The notes below the pieces were generated by a model that saw only the letters and a program-made list of their open reading frames with translations, did not search any database and was not told the DNA's origin. Shown here piece after piece: positions 9,144 to 17,713 of a DNA stretch of 64,000 nt. A program made the position numbers and the translations under genes. Every line of letters begins with the position of its first letter. Position 1 is the stretch's first letter. Source of the DNA: Lewinellaceae bacterium (GTDB lineage: Bacteria > Bacteroidota > Bacteroidia > Chitinophagales > Saprospiraceae); NCBI GenBank assembly GCA_020636225.1, contig JACJYI010000003.1, forward strand, positions 496,001-560,000, in the 5' to 3' direction.

Positions 9144-10568
9144 ATGCGTACTGTTTCAATCCCGATCATTCCAGATGTTGTATTGAGTGCTTTTCGGTTC
9201 ATTCGGAAGGCTCAATCTATTGAATTCAAGGTGGTCCTTTTGTCGGCATTCCTGATGTCCGGATGTCAAAAGGATGGACTTGGTGTTGTGCATCAGGAGC
9301 AGATGATTTCCCAACAAGGCGATTTGGCTGGTTCAGAGGCCGGGTGTCCAACACCCTGGAATGCAGAGGATCTTGCCGAGTTAAGCTATCGGCATGTCCG
9401 ATATTGGCAGGCTTCCGTCGATCCGGTGGAGTATCTCCCTGCTTCCATCCGCACGTCATTTCGAGCTTCATACGACAGTCTGTTGGCCCTTGTCGATCAG
9501 ACTTCCGTATCCAGTGGTATGCAGGCACTGGTGCAGATGGACGTGATCACGCCGACATTGTCGGGTTGGTTGGAGGCCTATGCCGCCAGCCCGTTGCCGG
9601 CCATATCCACATTGGCTGATCTGCATGGACATTTTGTAGTTCAGCATCTGGGAGTGTCACAACATTCGTCCTTGTCCTGTGGGGAAAAGATCTACCTGCA
9701 CACCTTTCTGGACATCCAGGAACAAGTCGCCAGGGCGTTGTTTGAATCGTGGCCTGAAATGGTGTTGCGCGCTGACTGCGGAGGATTCTGGCAACAGTTG
9801 GGATGTATCCTGAACAGTCCGGCAGTGTTTCTCGGCAACATTATAGGCGGTGTAGTAGGTGCGGCTGTGCTTCCCAGTGGCGGTATTCTCGGAGTCGCCG
9901 CAGCAGGAAGTAGTATTGGTATCCTCCTTGGGCCCGCAGCAGGCATTGGCGCAGCCGTTGGTGTCTTCATTGCATTGCCCTTTGCCCTGGAGTATTGTGC
10001 TTGTGATGATTGCAGTCCGGTGTTAGGCTTGTCCTTTGACATGCTGGATTGCGGCCCCAATGGCATCGCCATACCCTGGGGGATGGGGAAGGATATCAGC
10101 CAGATTGAATGGTTCAATGATAATGGCCTTCCGGAATATGCGATCACCTATCCGCCCACATTCGAACTGCAGGTCAGTCAGATTTTACCTCTTCCTGAAT
10201 ATTTGACATCAACATTATACCCGAAATGTGGGGAGGAGGAAATCACCTGGTCGAGGGCAGTTAATGACCTGTATGAACTGAGCAAGACCGTGGAGGTGAC
10301 CTCTATCCTGGGGGAAACCCAGGTGCTGCCCCAACTGGGGGCTTATGACTATGTGGCCTATGGACTGGGGGTAGATCCCAACCGGTACACCTACAGCTTC
10401 CATGCCCTGCATGGCACCATCCTCTCCGTCAATGGCCCGTATGTCTCCATCCTATGGGATGATCAGGAAGACTGGGGGGGGGTGCAGGTGACCGTCCACA
10501 ATATCTGTTCGAACCGCCAGCGGACCTTTGAATTGCGCGTCGATTTTGATGGTGGCGGCATGTTGTAA
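9144..10568 (+). CDS. Large hypothetical lipoprotein with glycine-zipper hydrophobic segment
   Basis: This 474-residue protein has no family I recognise. The N-terminus is long, with a hydrophobic run ending in FLMSGC (cysteine 41) that looks like a lipobox, so the real start may lie further in. Around residues 230-285 is a striking Gly/Ala-rich hydrophobic segment (IIGGVVGAAV ... GPAAGIGAAVGV) like the glycine zippers of membrane-inserting toxins and bacteriocins. It is followed by closely spaced cysteines (YCACDDC). The C-terminal part looks beta-rich and ends in acidic residues. Two tandem paralogous lipoproteins follow directly. A toxin-like role with downstream protectors is speculation. 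Confidence 0.7.
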   Translation: MRTVSIPIIPDVVLSAFRFIRKAQSIEFKVVLLSAFLMSGCQKDGLGVVHQEQMISQQGDLAGSEAGCPTPWNAEDLAELSYRHVRYWQASVDPVEYLPASIRTSFRASYDSLLALVDQTSVSSGMQALVQMDVITPTLSGWLEAYAASPLPAISTLADLHGHFVVQHLGVSQHSSLSCGEKIYLHTFLDIQEQVARALFESWPEMVLRADCGGFWQQLGCILNSPAVFLGNIIGGVVGAAVLPSGGILGVAAAGSSIGILLGPAAGIGAAVGVFIALPFALEYCACDDCSPVLGLSFDMLDCGPNGIAIPWGMGKDISQIEWFNDNGLPEYAITYPPTFELQVSQILPLPEYLTSTLYPKCGEEEITWSRAVNDLYELSKTVEVTSILGETQVLPQLGAYDYVAYGLGVDPNRYTYSFHALHGTILSVNGPYVSILWDDQEDWGGVQVTVHNICSNRQRTFELRVDFDGGGML

Positions 10569-10585
10569 CCGTATTTCAGTCACTT

Positions 10586-10610
10586 CGGGGAGCAGGCCAC
10601 CTGCTCCCCG
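10586..10610 (+). terminator. Hairpin before first duplicated lipoprotein gene
   Basis: A perfect 10-bp stem (CGGGGAGCAG with CTGCTCCCCG) closes a 5-base loop between the stop of the 9144 gene and the ATG at 10628. There is no T tract, so it is either a weak terminator or a leader/stability structure. Confidence 0.5.
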
Positions 10611-10627
10611 ACCTGAATCCAACCGAT

Positions 10628-11380
10628 ATGAAATCGAAATATTTGTTTTTCTTGCTTTTGGTCGGTATTACTGTCGGCTCTTGTGAAAAAGAACCGATGC
10701 CGGTGGATGAAGCCTTTGTCCGCTGCATGCAGGAGCGGCTGGACATGCTTATCTGCACCCGGGATACGGTCAGCGATGCCTGGATGAAGGCGACCGTCAA
10801 TGGTGTGGAGTGGTGCATGTATCATCGAGTCGACCTGTCCAACTATTCTTTTGGTATTGGCACTAGTTTTACCACCGATCCGAAGGGGGTGCTGATCCCC
10901 GGATCAACCTTCGGAAAAAGTTGCGTCCTTAAATTTCTAACCAACCGCAACAGCCCCATTGATGCGACTCCTGGATTTTCAATCATTACCCGAACCATTC
11001 CGGCAGACAGTTTCGAGCTGAAACGGTATCTGGATGAAGAACTGGCCACCGGACCTGTGAAGATCATGGAAAAGACTATTGACACCCGTTTTCGTCATAT
11101 CCAGATCTATTTTGATTACAGTTGTGTCAACTGGCCCCTGACTGAATTGCCGTCGAAGGTGGCTATGAAAACAGGGCAGCTAACTCTCCAGGATCATCCG
11201 GATAGCAAGGCCGAGATCGTGAAGCATGAGGTGGTACCATTCCCGGGTGGAGAGCGCCATATCATCGGCTTTTCCTTTGAGGGTGTGCTGATTCAGCAGG
11301 ATATTGATCACTTTCCGGGTGTTTATTACGGTCGGGTGGAGGATGGTTATATGGAAGGGTTTGCCGATGTCCTGCTCTGA
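10628..11380 (+). CDS. Hypothetical lipoprotein, first tandem copy
   Basis: This 250-residue protein has a clean lipoprotein signal peptide ending in VGSC (cysteine 19) followed by EKEPMPVDEA. The mature part holds a few conserved cysteines (VRCMQERLDMLIC, WCMYHR) and beta-rich repeats. No family is recognised. It is one half of a recent tandem duplication with the gene at 11497 and lies downstream of the large lipoprotein at 9144 on the same strand. The two copies are nearly identical in the C-terminal third and differ most at the signal peptide. Confidence 0.8.
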   Translation: MKSKYLFFLLLVGITVGSCEKEPMPVDEAFVRCMQERLDMLICTRDTVSDAWMKATVNGVEWCMYHRVDLSNYSFGIGTSFTTDPKGVLIPGSTFGKSCVLKFLTNRNSPIDATPGFSIITRTIPADSFELKRYLDEELATGPVKIMEKTIDTRFRHIQIYFDYSCVNWPLTELPSKVAMKTGQLTLQDHPDSKAEIVKHEVVPFPGGERHIIGFSFEGVLIQQDIDHFPGVYYGRVEDGYMEGFADVLL

Positions 11381-11454
11381 GGTGCAGGATGAAACTATCC
11401 CGGTTTGACTTGGGATCAGTGCGGCGGCATGTTGTAAACGTCAGTCATTCACTT

Positions 11455-11479
11455 CGGGGAGCAGACCACCTGCTCCCCG
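11455..11479 (+). terminator. Hairpin before second duplicated lipoprotein gene
   Basis: This is the duplicated copy of the hairpin at 10586. It has the same 10-bp stem and the loop ACCAC instead of GCCAC. Again no T tract follows. Confidence 0.5.
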
Positions 11480-11496
11480 ACCTGAATCCAACCGAT

Positions 11497-12249
11497 ATGA
11501 AATCGAATTATTTAATTTTCCTTCTCTTGATCGTCTTTACCGGGGGCTCCTGTGAAAAAGAACCGATGCCGGTGGATGAAGCCTTTGTCCGCTGCATGCA
11601 GGAGCGGCTGGACATGCTCATCTGTACCCGGGATACGGTCAGTGATGCCTGGATGAAGGCGACCGTCAATGGTGTGGAGTGGTGCATGTATCATCGTGTC
11701 GACCTCACGCACTACTCTTTTGGTATTGAAACTAGTTTTACCACCGATCCGAAGGGGGTGCTGATCCCCGGATCGTCGTTTGGAAAAGGTTGTGGCTTTG
11801 GATTTCTAACCAACCGCAACAGCCCCATTGATGCGACTCCTGGATTTTCAATAGGAACCCGAACCATCCCGGCAGACAGTTTCGAGCTGAAACGGTATCT
11901 GGATGAGGAGCTGGCCGTCGGACCTGTGAAGATCACGGAAAATAATACCGATCCTCGGTTTCGACATATCCAGATCTATTTTAATTACAGTTGTGTCAAT
12001 TGGCCCCTGACCGAATTGCCGTCGAAGGTGGCCATGAAAACGGGGTTATTGATTCTCCAGGATCATCCGGATAGCAAGGCCGAGATCGTGAAGCATGAGG
12101 TGGTACCATTCCCCGGTGGCGAGCGCCATATCATCGGCTTTTCCTTTGAGGGTGTGCTGATTCAGCAGGATATTGATCACTTTCCGGGTGTTTATTACGG
12201 CCGGGTGGAGGATGGTTATATGGAAGGGTTTGCGGATGTCCTGCTGTGA
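11497..12249 (+). CDS. Hypothetical lipoprotein, second tandem copy
   Basis: This is the paralogue of the gene at 10628, with the same length of 250 residues. The ATG at 11497 was preferred over the upstream one at 11389. It aligns with the first copy, follows the same leader sequence, and gives a lipoprotein signal ending in GGSC. Substitutions such as LSNYSFGIG versus LTHYSFGIE and changes in the KSCVLKF/KGCGFGF segment show early divergence. No function is recognised. Confidence 0.8.
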   Translation: MKSNYLIFLLLIVFTGGSCEKEPMPVDEAFVRCMQERLDMLICTRDTVSDAWMKATVNGVEWCMYHRVDLTHYSFGIETSFTTDPKGVLIPGSSFGKGCGFGFLTNRNSPIDATPGFSIGTRTIPADSFELKRYLDEELAVGPVKITENNTDPRFRHIQIYFNYSCVNWPLTELPSKVAMKTGLLILQDHPDSKAEIVKHEVVPFPGGERHIIGFSFEGVLIQQDIDHFPGVYYGRVEDGYMEGFADVLL

Positions 12250-12290
12250 GTTGTGGAGCAAAACAACATTGTCGTCTATTGCGAAACAGA

Positions 12291-13091
12291 TCAACCGATC
12301 TTCCCATACGAGGTCAATATCCCTTTGATGAGGGAGGAGCTGAAGCCCTGGTGTTCCATTTCGTTCAGTCCGGCGATGGTGCAGCCCTTGGGGGTGGTGA
12401 CCTTGTCGATCTCCGCCTCGGCATGGGCACTGCCTTCGAGCAGGATGGTTGCCGCGCCTCGCACGGTCTGGTTGGCGATGAGGGCCGCCGTGTCCGAGTC
12501 GAAACCGATCTCGATCCCGCCTTGCTGCATGGCCCGCACGAAGCGCAGGGCATAGGCGATCCCGCAGGCCCCCAGGACAGTCGCGGCATTCATCAGGTCT
12601 TCGGTGATGCGCACGCAGCGACCCACCCGGTTGAACAGCTCTTCGACCTGGTCCAGGCGCCCGTTGGCACCCCGGTCACCGGCCAGGCAGGTGAGGGATT
12701 CGCCGATGGCCACTGCCGTATTGGGCATGGCCCGGAAGATGGCCTCCTTGCCGTTGGCCCAGGTGCGCATGTCGGCGATGGAGATGCCGGTAGCAGCGCT
12801 GACCAGGACATGGTCGTCTCGCAGCACAGGCAGGATCTCCTCGATCACCTCCTGTACCTTGTAAGGCTTGACCGCCAGGATGAGGATGTTGGCTGCCCGG
12901 GTGGCCTGGACATTGTCATCCGTCACCCGGACACCGCGATCGGCAAAGGGGTGCAGATGCCCCACCCGGTGCCGGGTGAGGATGAGTTGGGACGCCGGCA
13001 CTTCGCCGCGGTCGAGCCAGCCCTGGGCCATGGCCTGACCGAGGTTGCCGGCGCCCAGGATGGCTATTGTTTGGGGTAAGCCATTAGACAT
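12291..13091 (-). CDS. proC: Pyrroline-5-carboxylate reductase
   Basis: This cytoplasmic enzyme reduces pyrroline-5-carboxylate to proline with NAD(P)H, the last step of proline synthesis. Its 266 residues match the family. The N-terminal Rossmann motif is AILGAGNLGQAMAQGW, and the C-terminal dimerisation region contains the well-conserved ACGIAYALRFVRAM and a segment of small residues (AALIANQTVRGAATIL). The start at 13091 leaves six residues before the first strand; the longer frame from 13181 is unlikely. It is divergent from asnS. An internal 122-bp piece is copied at 8800-8921. Confidence 0.95.
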   Translation of the reverse strand: MSNGLPQTIAILGAGNLGQAMAQGWLDRGEVPASQLILTRHRVGHLHPFADRGVRVTDDNVQATRAANILILAVKPYKVQEVIEEILPVLRDDHVLVSAATGISIADMRTWANGKEAIFRAMPNTAVAIGESLTCLAGDRGANGRLDQVEELFNRVGRCVRITEDLMNAATVLGACGIAYALRFVRAMQQGGIEIGFDSDTAALIANQTVRGAATILLEGSAHAEAEIDKVTTPKGCTIAGLNEMEHQGFSSSLIKGILTSYGKIG

Positions 13092-13198
13092 ATTCCTTAT
13101 ATGTGCAAAAACAGGACCAAACCGGTCCGGCCGGATCGGCTGGGTGGACCAGGCGGGGCGTGATCGGGTAAAATCGGGCATCCAACCATTGAATCGGT

Positions 13199-13206
13199 TA
13201 ACTTTG
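13199..13206 (+). promoter_or_regulatory. Possible Bacteroidota -7 box before asnS
   Basis: TAACTTTG fits TAnnTTTG and lies 28 bp before the asnS ATG. No TTG is found at 17-23 bp spacing upstream, so the call rests on one box only. Confidence 0.4.
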
Positions 13207-13233
13207 CGGCCGAAAACACGTATACCTCACGAT

Positions 13234-14673
13234 ATGATGCCCAAACGGACCAAGATCGCCACCTTGCTGGCTGAAGGAAACACCGGATTCGAGACCACTG
13301 TGATGGGGTGGATCCGCACCTTTCGCAATAACCAGTTCATTGCGTTGAATGACGGGTCGACCAACCAGACCCTTCAGGTGGTGGTGGATTTCGAGAATAC
13401 CGACCCTGCGCTGCTCAAGCAGCTGACCACCGGGGCAGGTATCGCCTGTACCGGACAGATCGTCCCGTCGATGGGCAAGGGCCAGACCCTGGAGATGAAG
13501 GCCACGGCCATCCATGTCTACGGCGATTGCGACCCGGAGGTCTATCCCCTGCAGCCCAAGAAGCACAGTCTGGAATTCCTGCGGGAGATCGCCCACCTGC
13601 GATTCCGCACCAATACCTTCGGATCGGTCTTCCGGATCCGCCATCATGTGGCCTGGGCTATTCACGAATTCTTCCACCATCGCGGTTTTGTCTATCTGCA
13701 CAGCCCCATCATCACGGGGTCGGATGCCGAGGGCGCGGGAGAGATGTTCCGGGTGACCACGCTCGATCCGGTCAAACCACCCCTGGGTGAAGATGGCGAG
13801 GTCAACTGGAAGGAGGACTTCTTCAGCAAGCAGACCAATCTTACGGTGTCCGGTCAGCTGGAAGCCGAGCTGGGGGCGTTGGCCCTGAGTGAGGTGTACA
13901 CCTTTGGCCCCACCTTCCGGGCGGAAAACTCGAATACCACCCGCCACCTGGCGGAGTTCTGGATGATCGAACCGGAAGTAGCCTTTGCCGACCTGGACGA
14001 CAACATGGACCTGGCCGAAGCCATGCTCAAGCACATCATCCGGCATGTGATGGACCAGTGCGGCGACGACCTGGCCTTCCTGGAGCAGCGATTACTGGAT
14101 GAGGAAAAGAACAAGCCCCAGAACGAAAGGTCGGCCATGACCCTCCGGGAGAAGCTGCAGTTTTGCCTGGACAACGACTTCGCCCGGGTGACCTATACCG
14201 AGGCGTTCGACATCCTGCGCAACTCGACGCCCAACAAGAAAAAGAAGTTCCAGTATGTCCTGGAGGAATGGGGGGCGGATCTCCAGAGCGAGCATGAACG
14301 CTACCTGGTGGAGAAGCATTTTGAAAAGCCTGTCATCCTCTACAACTATCCGGCAAAGATCAAGGCCTTCTACATGCGCCTGAACGACGACAACAACACC
14401 GTCGCCGCCATGGACATCCTCTTCCCAGGCATCGGGGAGATCGTCGGTGGTTCCCAGCGGGAAGAACGATATGACGTGCTTCGCCGCAAGATGGCGGACA
14501 TGCACATCCCCGAGGAGGAGATGCAGTGGTACCTCGACACCCGGAAGTTCGGGACAGTGCCGCACGCGGGCTATGGCCTCGGATTCGAGCGCTTGGTCCT
14601 CTTCGTCACGGGCATGACCAATATCCGGGATGTGATCCCCTTCCCGAGGTATCCGGGTTATGCGGCGTTCTGA
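13234..14673 (+). CDS. asnS: Asparaginyl-tRNA synthetase
   Basis: This class IIb aminoacyl-tRNA synthetase charges tRNA-Asn. It has 479 residues with the family layout. An N-terminal OB-fold anticodon-binding domain contains VMGWIRTFRNNQFIALNDGS. The catalytic domain has motif 2 (FGPTFRAENSNTTRHLAEF) and motif 3 (GYGLGFERLVLFVTGM), ending in the typical PFPRYPG. The ATG at 13234 fits homologues; the open frame upstream to 13045 lacks family sequence and overlaps proC. The last codons are echoed twice in the non-coding DNA that follows. Confidence 0.97.
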   Translation: MMPKRTKIATLLAEGNTGFETTVMGWIRTFRNNQFIALNDGSTNQTLQVVVDFENTDPALLKQLTTGAGIACTGQIVPSMGKGQTLEMKATAIHVYGDCDPEVYPLQPKKHSLEFLREIAHLRFRTNTFGSVFRIRHHVAWAIHEFFHHRGFVYLHSPIITGSDAEGAGEMFRVTTLDPVKPPLGEDGEVNWKEDFFSKQTNLTVSGQLEAELGALALSEVYTFGPTFRAENSNTTRHLAEFWMIEPEVAFADLDDNMDLAEAMLKHIIRHVMDQCGDDLAFLEQRLLDEEKNKPQNERSAMTLREKLQFCLDNDFARVTYTEAFDILRNSTPNKKKKFQYVLEEWGADLQSEHERYLVEKHFEKPVILYNYPAKIKAFYMRLNDDNNTVAAMDILFPGIGEIVGGSQREERYDVLRRKMADMHIPEEEMQWYLDTRKFGTVPHAGYGLGFERLVLFVTGMTNIRDVIPFPRYPGYAAF

Positions 14674-15203
14674 TCCCCTTTCCGACCCCGAGTCCTCGGG
14701 GCGGGTTATGCGGCGTTTTAACCAAGGCGGGTTCAAGAGATTGAGGTTTCTTCAACCCCTTCAGGGTTGTTGAGCCAGTCGATTGTTGCCCCCGGGTTGC
14801 ACCCGGGGCTATGATCTTTGACCCTTTCAGGGTCAGTCTGGAGTTCGCAAGTTCATTGGTCAGATCTATCCCTGATGTCAATGTAGGGTCATAAACTCTA
14901 CAAATGAGGTTTGTGTCTCCAAGTAACGGAGATGCCAGGTATCCGGGATGTGATCCCTTGACCGACCCCGAGTCCTCGGGGTGGGGTACGCGGCGTTTTG
15001 ATCCATGAAAGGTCAGTGGACTGACCTGTAGGGGAAGAAGGACGATCTGCCGTTGTGGCGATTGATTCTCTGTGGTTCGCTTTTGCTTTCCCGCGCCCGT
15101 TGTGTCAGGTATTCTTTTTTGGCAATGGGATGGCAGCTCAGCCGAGGCTTGGTGTCGGTGGATTATCTCAGAATCCATTATCTTTCATGCACGGTCAATT
15201 GTC
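14674..15203. repeat. Palindromic repeat island after asnS
   Basis: No gene is seen in this 530 bp. It holds two degraded copies of the asnS 3' end (around 14672-14720 and 14938-15003). Each carries the palindrome CCCCGAGTCCTCGGGG (14686-14701 and 14966-14981) and ends in a GCGGCGTTTT-like motif. Between them are three more hairpins: CAACCCCTTCAGGGTTG at 14753-14769, a CCCGGG-rich one at 14788-14809, and GACCCTTTCAGGGTC at 14820-14834. The TTCAGGG motif recurs in the island at 40.2-41.0 kb. Confidence 0.75.
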
Positions 15204-15626
15204 ATGATGCAAATACGATGGGTTCAACGGTTCAGGCATTTTCAGGATGCATTCAAGCAGCTGGATGAGGCGGTTGCTTTGAGCAAGGAACGACCACTTT
15301 CCAATCTGGAAAAGCAAGGGCTGATCCAGGCCTTTGAATTCACCCATGAATTGGCCTGGAAAGTACTCAAGGATTTCCTGTTTTATCAGGGCAACCCGGA
15401 TATCTCCGGTTCCAGGGATGCCACCAGGGAAGCCTTCTCCATGGGTATCATCCAGGATGGGCATGGCTGGATGGCCATGATCCGCAGCAGGAATGAAACA
15501 TCACATACGTACAACGAGGCAACCGCTGAAGAGATCGTCGAACGGATCATCCATTCTTACCATGGTTTATTTGATCAGTTCCGACAGGATATGGAAAGAA
15601 GGAGCCGGGATATGACCACAGCATGA
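15204..15626 (+). CDS. HepT-like HEPN toxin (MntA-HepT system)
   Basis: This HEPN-domain protein of 140 residues belongs to the HI0074 nucleotidyltransferase substrate-binding family. In characterised MntA-HepT systems HepT is an RNase toxin. The catalytic RX4HXY motif is present as RNETSHTY, with Arg96, His101 and Tyr103; the tyrosine is the residue that MntA adenylylates to silence the toxin. The protein is all-helical, with FEFTHELAWKVLKDFL as a hallmark helix. The start at 15204 was chosen because upstream codons are Cys/Trp-rich and unlike the family. The stop overlaps the start of the antitoxin gene by four bases, so translation is coupled. Confidence 0.88.
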   Translation: MMQIRWVQRFRHFQDAFKQLDEAVALSKERPLSNLEKQGLIQAFEFTHELAWKVLKDFLFYQGNPDISGSRDATREAFSMGIIQDGHGWMAMIRSRNETSHTYNEATAEEIVERIIHSYHGLFDQFRQDMERRSRDMTTA

Positions 15627-15964
15627 TGAAGATATTGCCAGACACCGGTCTTTGCGCAGCGGACGTTCAGGTATTACTGGATTGTATCCGCATGAATCCG
15701 AGAGTCGGGACGATCATCCTGTTTGGGTCCCGGGCAAGAGGGAACTACCGCCCTGGTTCTGATATCGATTTGGCTCTGGCAGGTGAAGAATTGACCAAAG
15801 AGGATATGGACAGCATCGCGATGGACATCGATGATCTGCTGTTGCCCTATCATGTTGACCTCGTTCGAACCGATCTGTTGACAGATCATGAACTGGCGAC
15901 CGAGATCCATCAGTGGGGGGTCACACTAGATCAATTGGTCCAACCCGATAATGGGTTTTCTTGA
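15623..15964 (+). CDS. MntA-like minimal nucleotidyltransferase antitoxin
   Basis: This minimal nucleotidyltransferase of 113 residues would neutralise the neighbouring HEPN toxin by transferring AMP to its tyrosine. The signature GSX10DXD is exact: Gly35-Ser36, then Asp47 and Asp49 in GSRARGNYRPGSDIDLAL. A third acidic position is likely in YHVDLVRTD. It overlaps the toxin gene by four bases and abuts the next small gene. Toxin first and antitoxin second is the usual order in this system. Confidence 0.9.
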   Translation: MMKILPDTGLCAADVQVLLDCIRMNPRVGTIILFGSRARGNYRPGSDIDLALAGEELTKEDMDSIAMDIDDLLLPYHVDLVRTDLLTDHELATEIHQWGVTLDQLVQPDNGFS

Positions 15965-16189
15965 ATGAAAAAATGCGGTAACATCATGGATCCAGAGATG
16001 AACATTTGGGGGTTTTTTGATGACGATGGCCATCCGATCAATCCTGATCTCTATCCCAGGCCAGCTCTTTGCTTGACTTGCAAGAAGAATGACCAGCCAG
16101 AGGAGGAGGTCCTATGTCAATTGAACCGATTGGACCAGCGTCATGATGATCAATTTATCTGTCATGCGTATGTCCCACTTTCCGAATGA
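15965..16189 (+). CDS. Small cysteine-containing protein downstream of MntA
   Basis: This is a 74-residue acidic protein that starts at the base after the mntA-like stop codon, so it is almost surely co-transcribed. It contains CLTCKKND, then LCQLNRLDQRHDD and FICHAYVP. These give four cysteines after residue 50 or so that could bind a metal. I do not recognise the family. Its tight packing makes it a candidate third member of the toxin-antitoxin operon, though it may be a neighbour only. Confidence 0.7.
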   Translation: MKKCGNIMDPEMNIWGFFDDDGHPINPDLYPRPALCLTCKKNDQPEEEVLCQLNRLDQRHDDQFICHAYVPLSE

Positions 16190-16337
16190 ACGGATCCTTC
16201 TGATGAATGACTCATTGAACCGGTCAAATGAGCATTCGGCTCATGATGGCTGAATATCTGGTCATGAACGCAGCCCTGGGGATGGCATGTGAAAACAGGT
16301 ATCTTGCACTTCTTTCATTGTTTTTCCTGCTTTCTGC

Positions 16338-17651
16338 ATGATCTCCCAGCCCCTCAAGAACCCAAAAGCCATCCTGGACAAACTGGGCATTGACTCCCTC
16401 AATGCCATGCAACTGGAGGCCCAGTCAGCCATTCACCGGCACGGGGAGGTGATCCTGCATTCGCCGACCGGTACCGGGAAGACCCTGGCCTTTCTGCTGC
16501 CCATCCTGGCCCATCTGGAGGCATCCCAGCATGAGGTCCAGTGCCTGGTCCTGGTGCCTTCCCGCGAACTGGCCATCCAGATCGAACAGGTGGTCCGCAA
16601 CATGGGCACTGGGTTCAAGACCAATGCCGTCTATGGCGGGCGGGCGGTCGCGAAGGACAAGGACGATCTCAAGCACCGGCCGGCCATCCTGATCGGTACG
16701 CCGGGGCGGGTAGCCGATCATATCCGCCGAGGGACCATCGATCCGGCCACTATCCGCCTGCTGGTCCTGGATGAGTACGACAAATCCCTGGAGATCGGCT
16801 TTGAAGCGGAGATGGCGGAGATCTGTGCGGCATTGCCAGCCCTGGAGAAAAAGGTCCTCACCTCGGCGACCCGTGATACGGACATTCCGGATTTCGTGGG
16901 CATCCACGATCCCCTCATTCTGGATCACACGGATGCCGGCCGATCCTGGCTGGAGGTGCGGATCGTCGAATCACCCACGAAGGACAAGCTGGAAACCCTG
17001 TCCGCCTTGCTGGCCCATTTGGGTGAGGCCAGGGGCATTGTCTTCTGCAATTTCAAGGATGCCATCCAGCGCATCAGTGATCACCTGCATGCGCATGGTA
17101 TCGCGCATGGATGCTTTTATGGCGGCACTGAGCAACGGGATCGTGAACGGGCATTAATCCAGTTTCGCAACGGCAGCTATCGCACCCTGCTGGCCACCGA
17201 CCTGGCAGCCCGGGGGATTGATGTGCCAGCCATCGATTACATCATTCATTACCACTTGCCCACCCGGGAGCAGGAGTACACCCACCGCAATGGCCGGACC
17301 GCGCGAATGGACCAGGACGGGGTGGCCTACATCCTCCGGGGCAAGGGGGAGCGATTGCCCGAGTTCATCCCCCGGCTGCGGGTCGAGCAGGTCCAGCCAG
17401 CCTCTCCCGTGGACGGGCCCGAATGGCGGACACTGGTTCTCTCGGCCGGAAGGAAGGACAACATCTCCAAGGGGGACGTGGTCGGCTTTCTGACCGGGCA
17501 GGGACAGCTGCTGGCCGATCAGGTCGGGCAGATCGAACTGACCCGCGATGAGGTCTATGTGGCCATTGACCCGGGGGCGATCGAGCGGATTATCCAGGAT
17601 CTGGACAACCAGAAGATCAAGGGGCGAAAGGTGAGGCTGACCGGGCTGTAG
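16338..17651 (+). CDS. DEAD-box RNA helicase, DbpA-like
   Basis: This ATP-dependent RNA helicase has 437 residues and probably acts in ribosome assembly. The motifs appear in order: Q-motif region at the N-terminus, SPTGTGKT (motif I), PSRELAIQ (Ia), TPGR (Ib), DEYD in place of DEAD (motif II), SATR for SAT (III), IVFCNFK (IV), ATDLAARGID (V) and HRNGRTAR (VI). The last 75 residues (LSAGRKDNISKGDVVGFLTG ... KGRKVRL) match the RNA-binding domain of DbpA, which recognises 23S rRNA hairpin 92. DEYD and SATR are modest departures from the consensus. Confidence 0.93.
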   Translation: MISQPLKNPKAILDKLGIDSLNAMQLEAQSAIHRHGEVILHSPTGTGKTLAFLLPILAHLEASQHEVQCLVLVPSRELAIQIEQVVRNMGTGFKTNAVYGGRAVAKDKDDLKHRPAILIGTPGRVADHIRRGTIDPATIRLLVLDEYDKSLEIGFEAEMAEICAALPALEKKVLTSATRDTDIPDFVGIHDPLILDHTDAGRSWLEVRIVESPTKDKLETLSALLAHLGEARGIVFCNFKDAIQRISDHLHAHGIAHGCFYGGTEQRDRERALIQFRNGSYRTLLATDLAARGIDVPAIDYIIHYHLPTREQEYTHRNGRTARMDQDGVAYILRGKGERLPEFIPRLRVEQVQPASPVDGPEWRTLVLSAGRKDNISKGDVVGFLTGQGQLLADQVGQIELTRDEVYVAIDPGAIERIIQDLDNQKIKGRKVRLTGL

Positions 17652-17713
17652 GGCATGTGAGGGCGATTTTTTTGCAGGCATTCCGCGGTGATGTATTTTT
17701 GGCTATACCCCTG

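Larger units (their letters stand above)
10555..12253 (+). repeat. Tandem duplication of a lipoprotein gene (two units of about 0.83 kb)
   Basis: Unit one runs from about 10555 to 11383 and unit two from about 11424 to 12253. They are offset by 869 bp at the start codons. The repeated block begins inside the last codons of the 9144 gene (GCGGCATGTTGTA). It carries a hairpin and ends at the stop of the lipoprotein gene. Most of the two copies is near-identical, with clustered changes near the signal peptide and in the middle. Confidence 0.9.

Noticed and set aside
14674..15203. tRNA or riboswitch in the hairpin-rich gap after asnS
   Set aside because: The stems are independent palindromes. 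No cloverleaf, CCA-like 3' end or known riboswitch core was seen.
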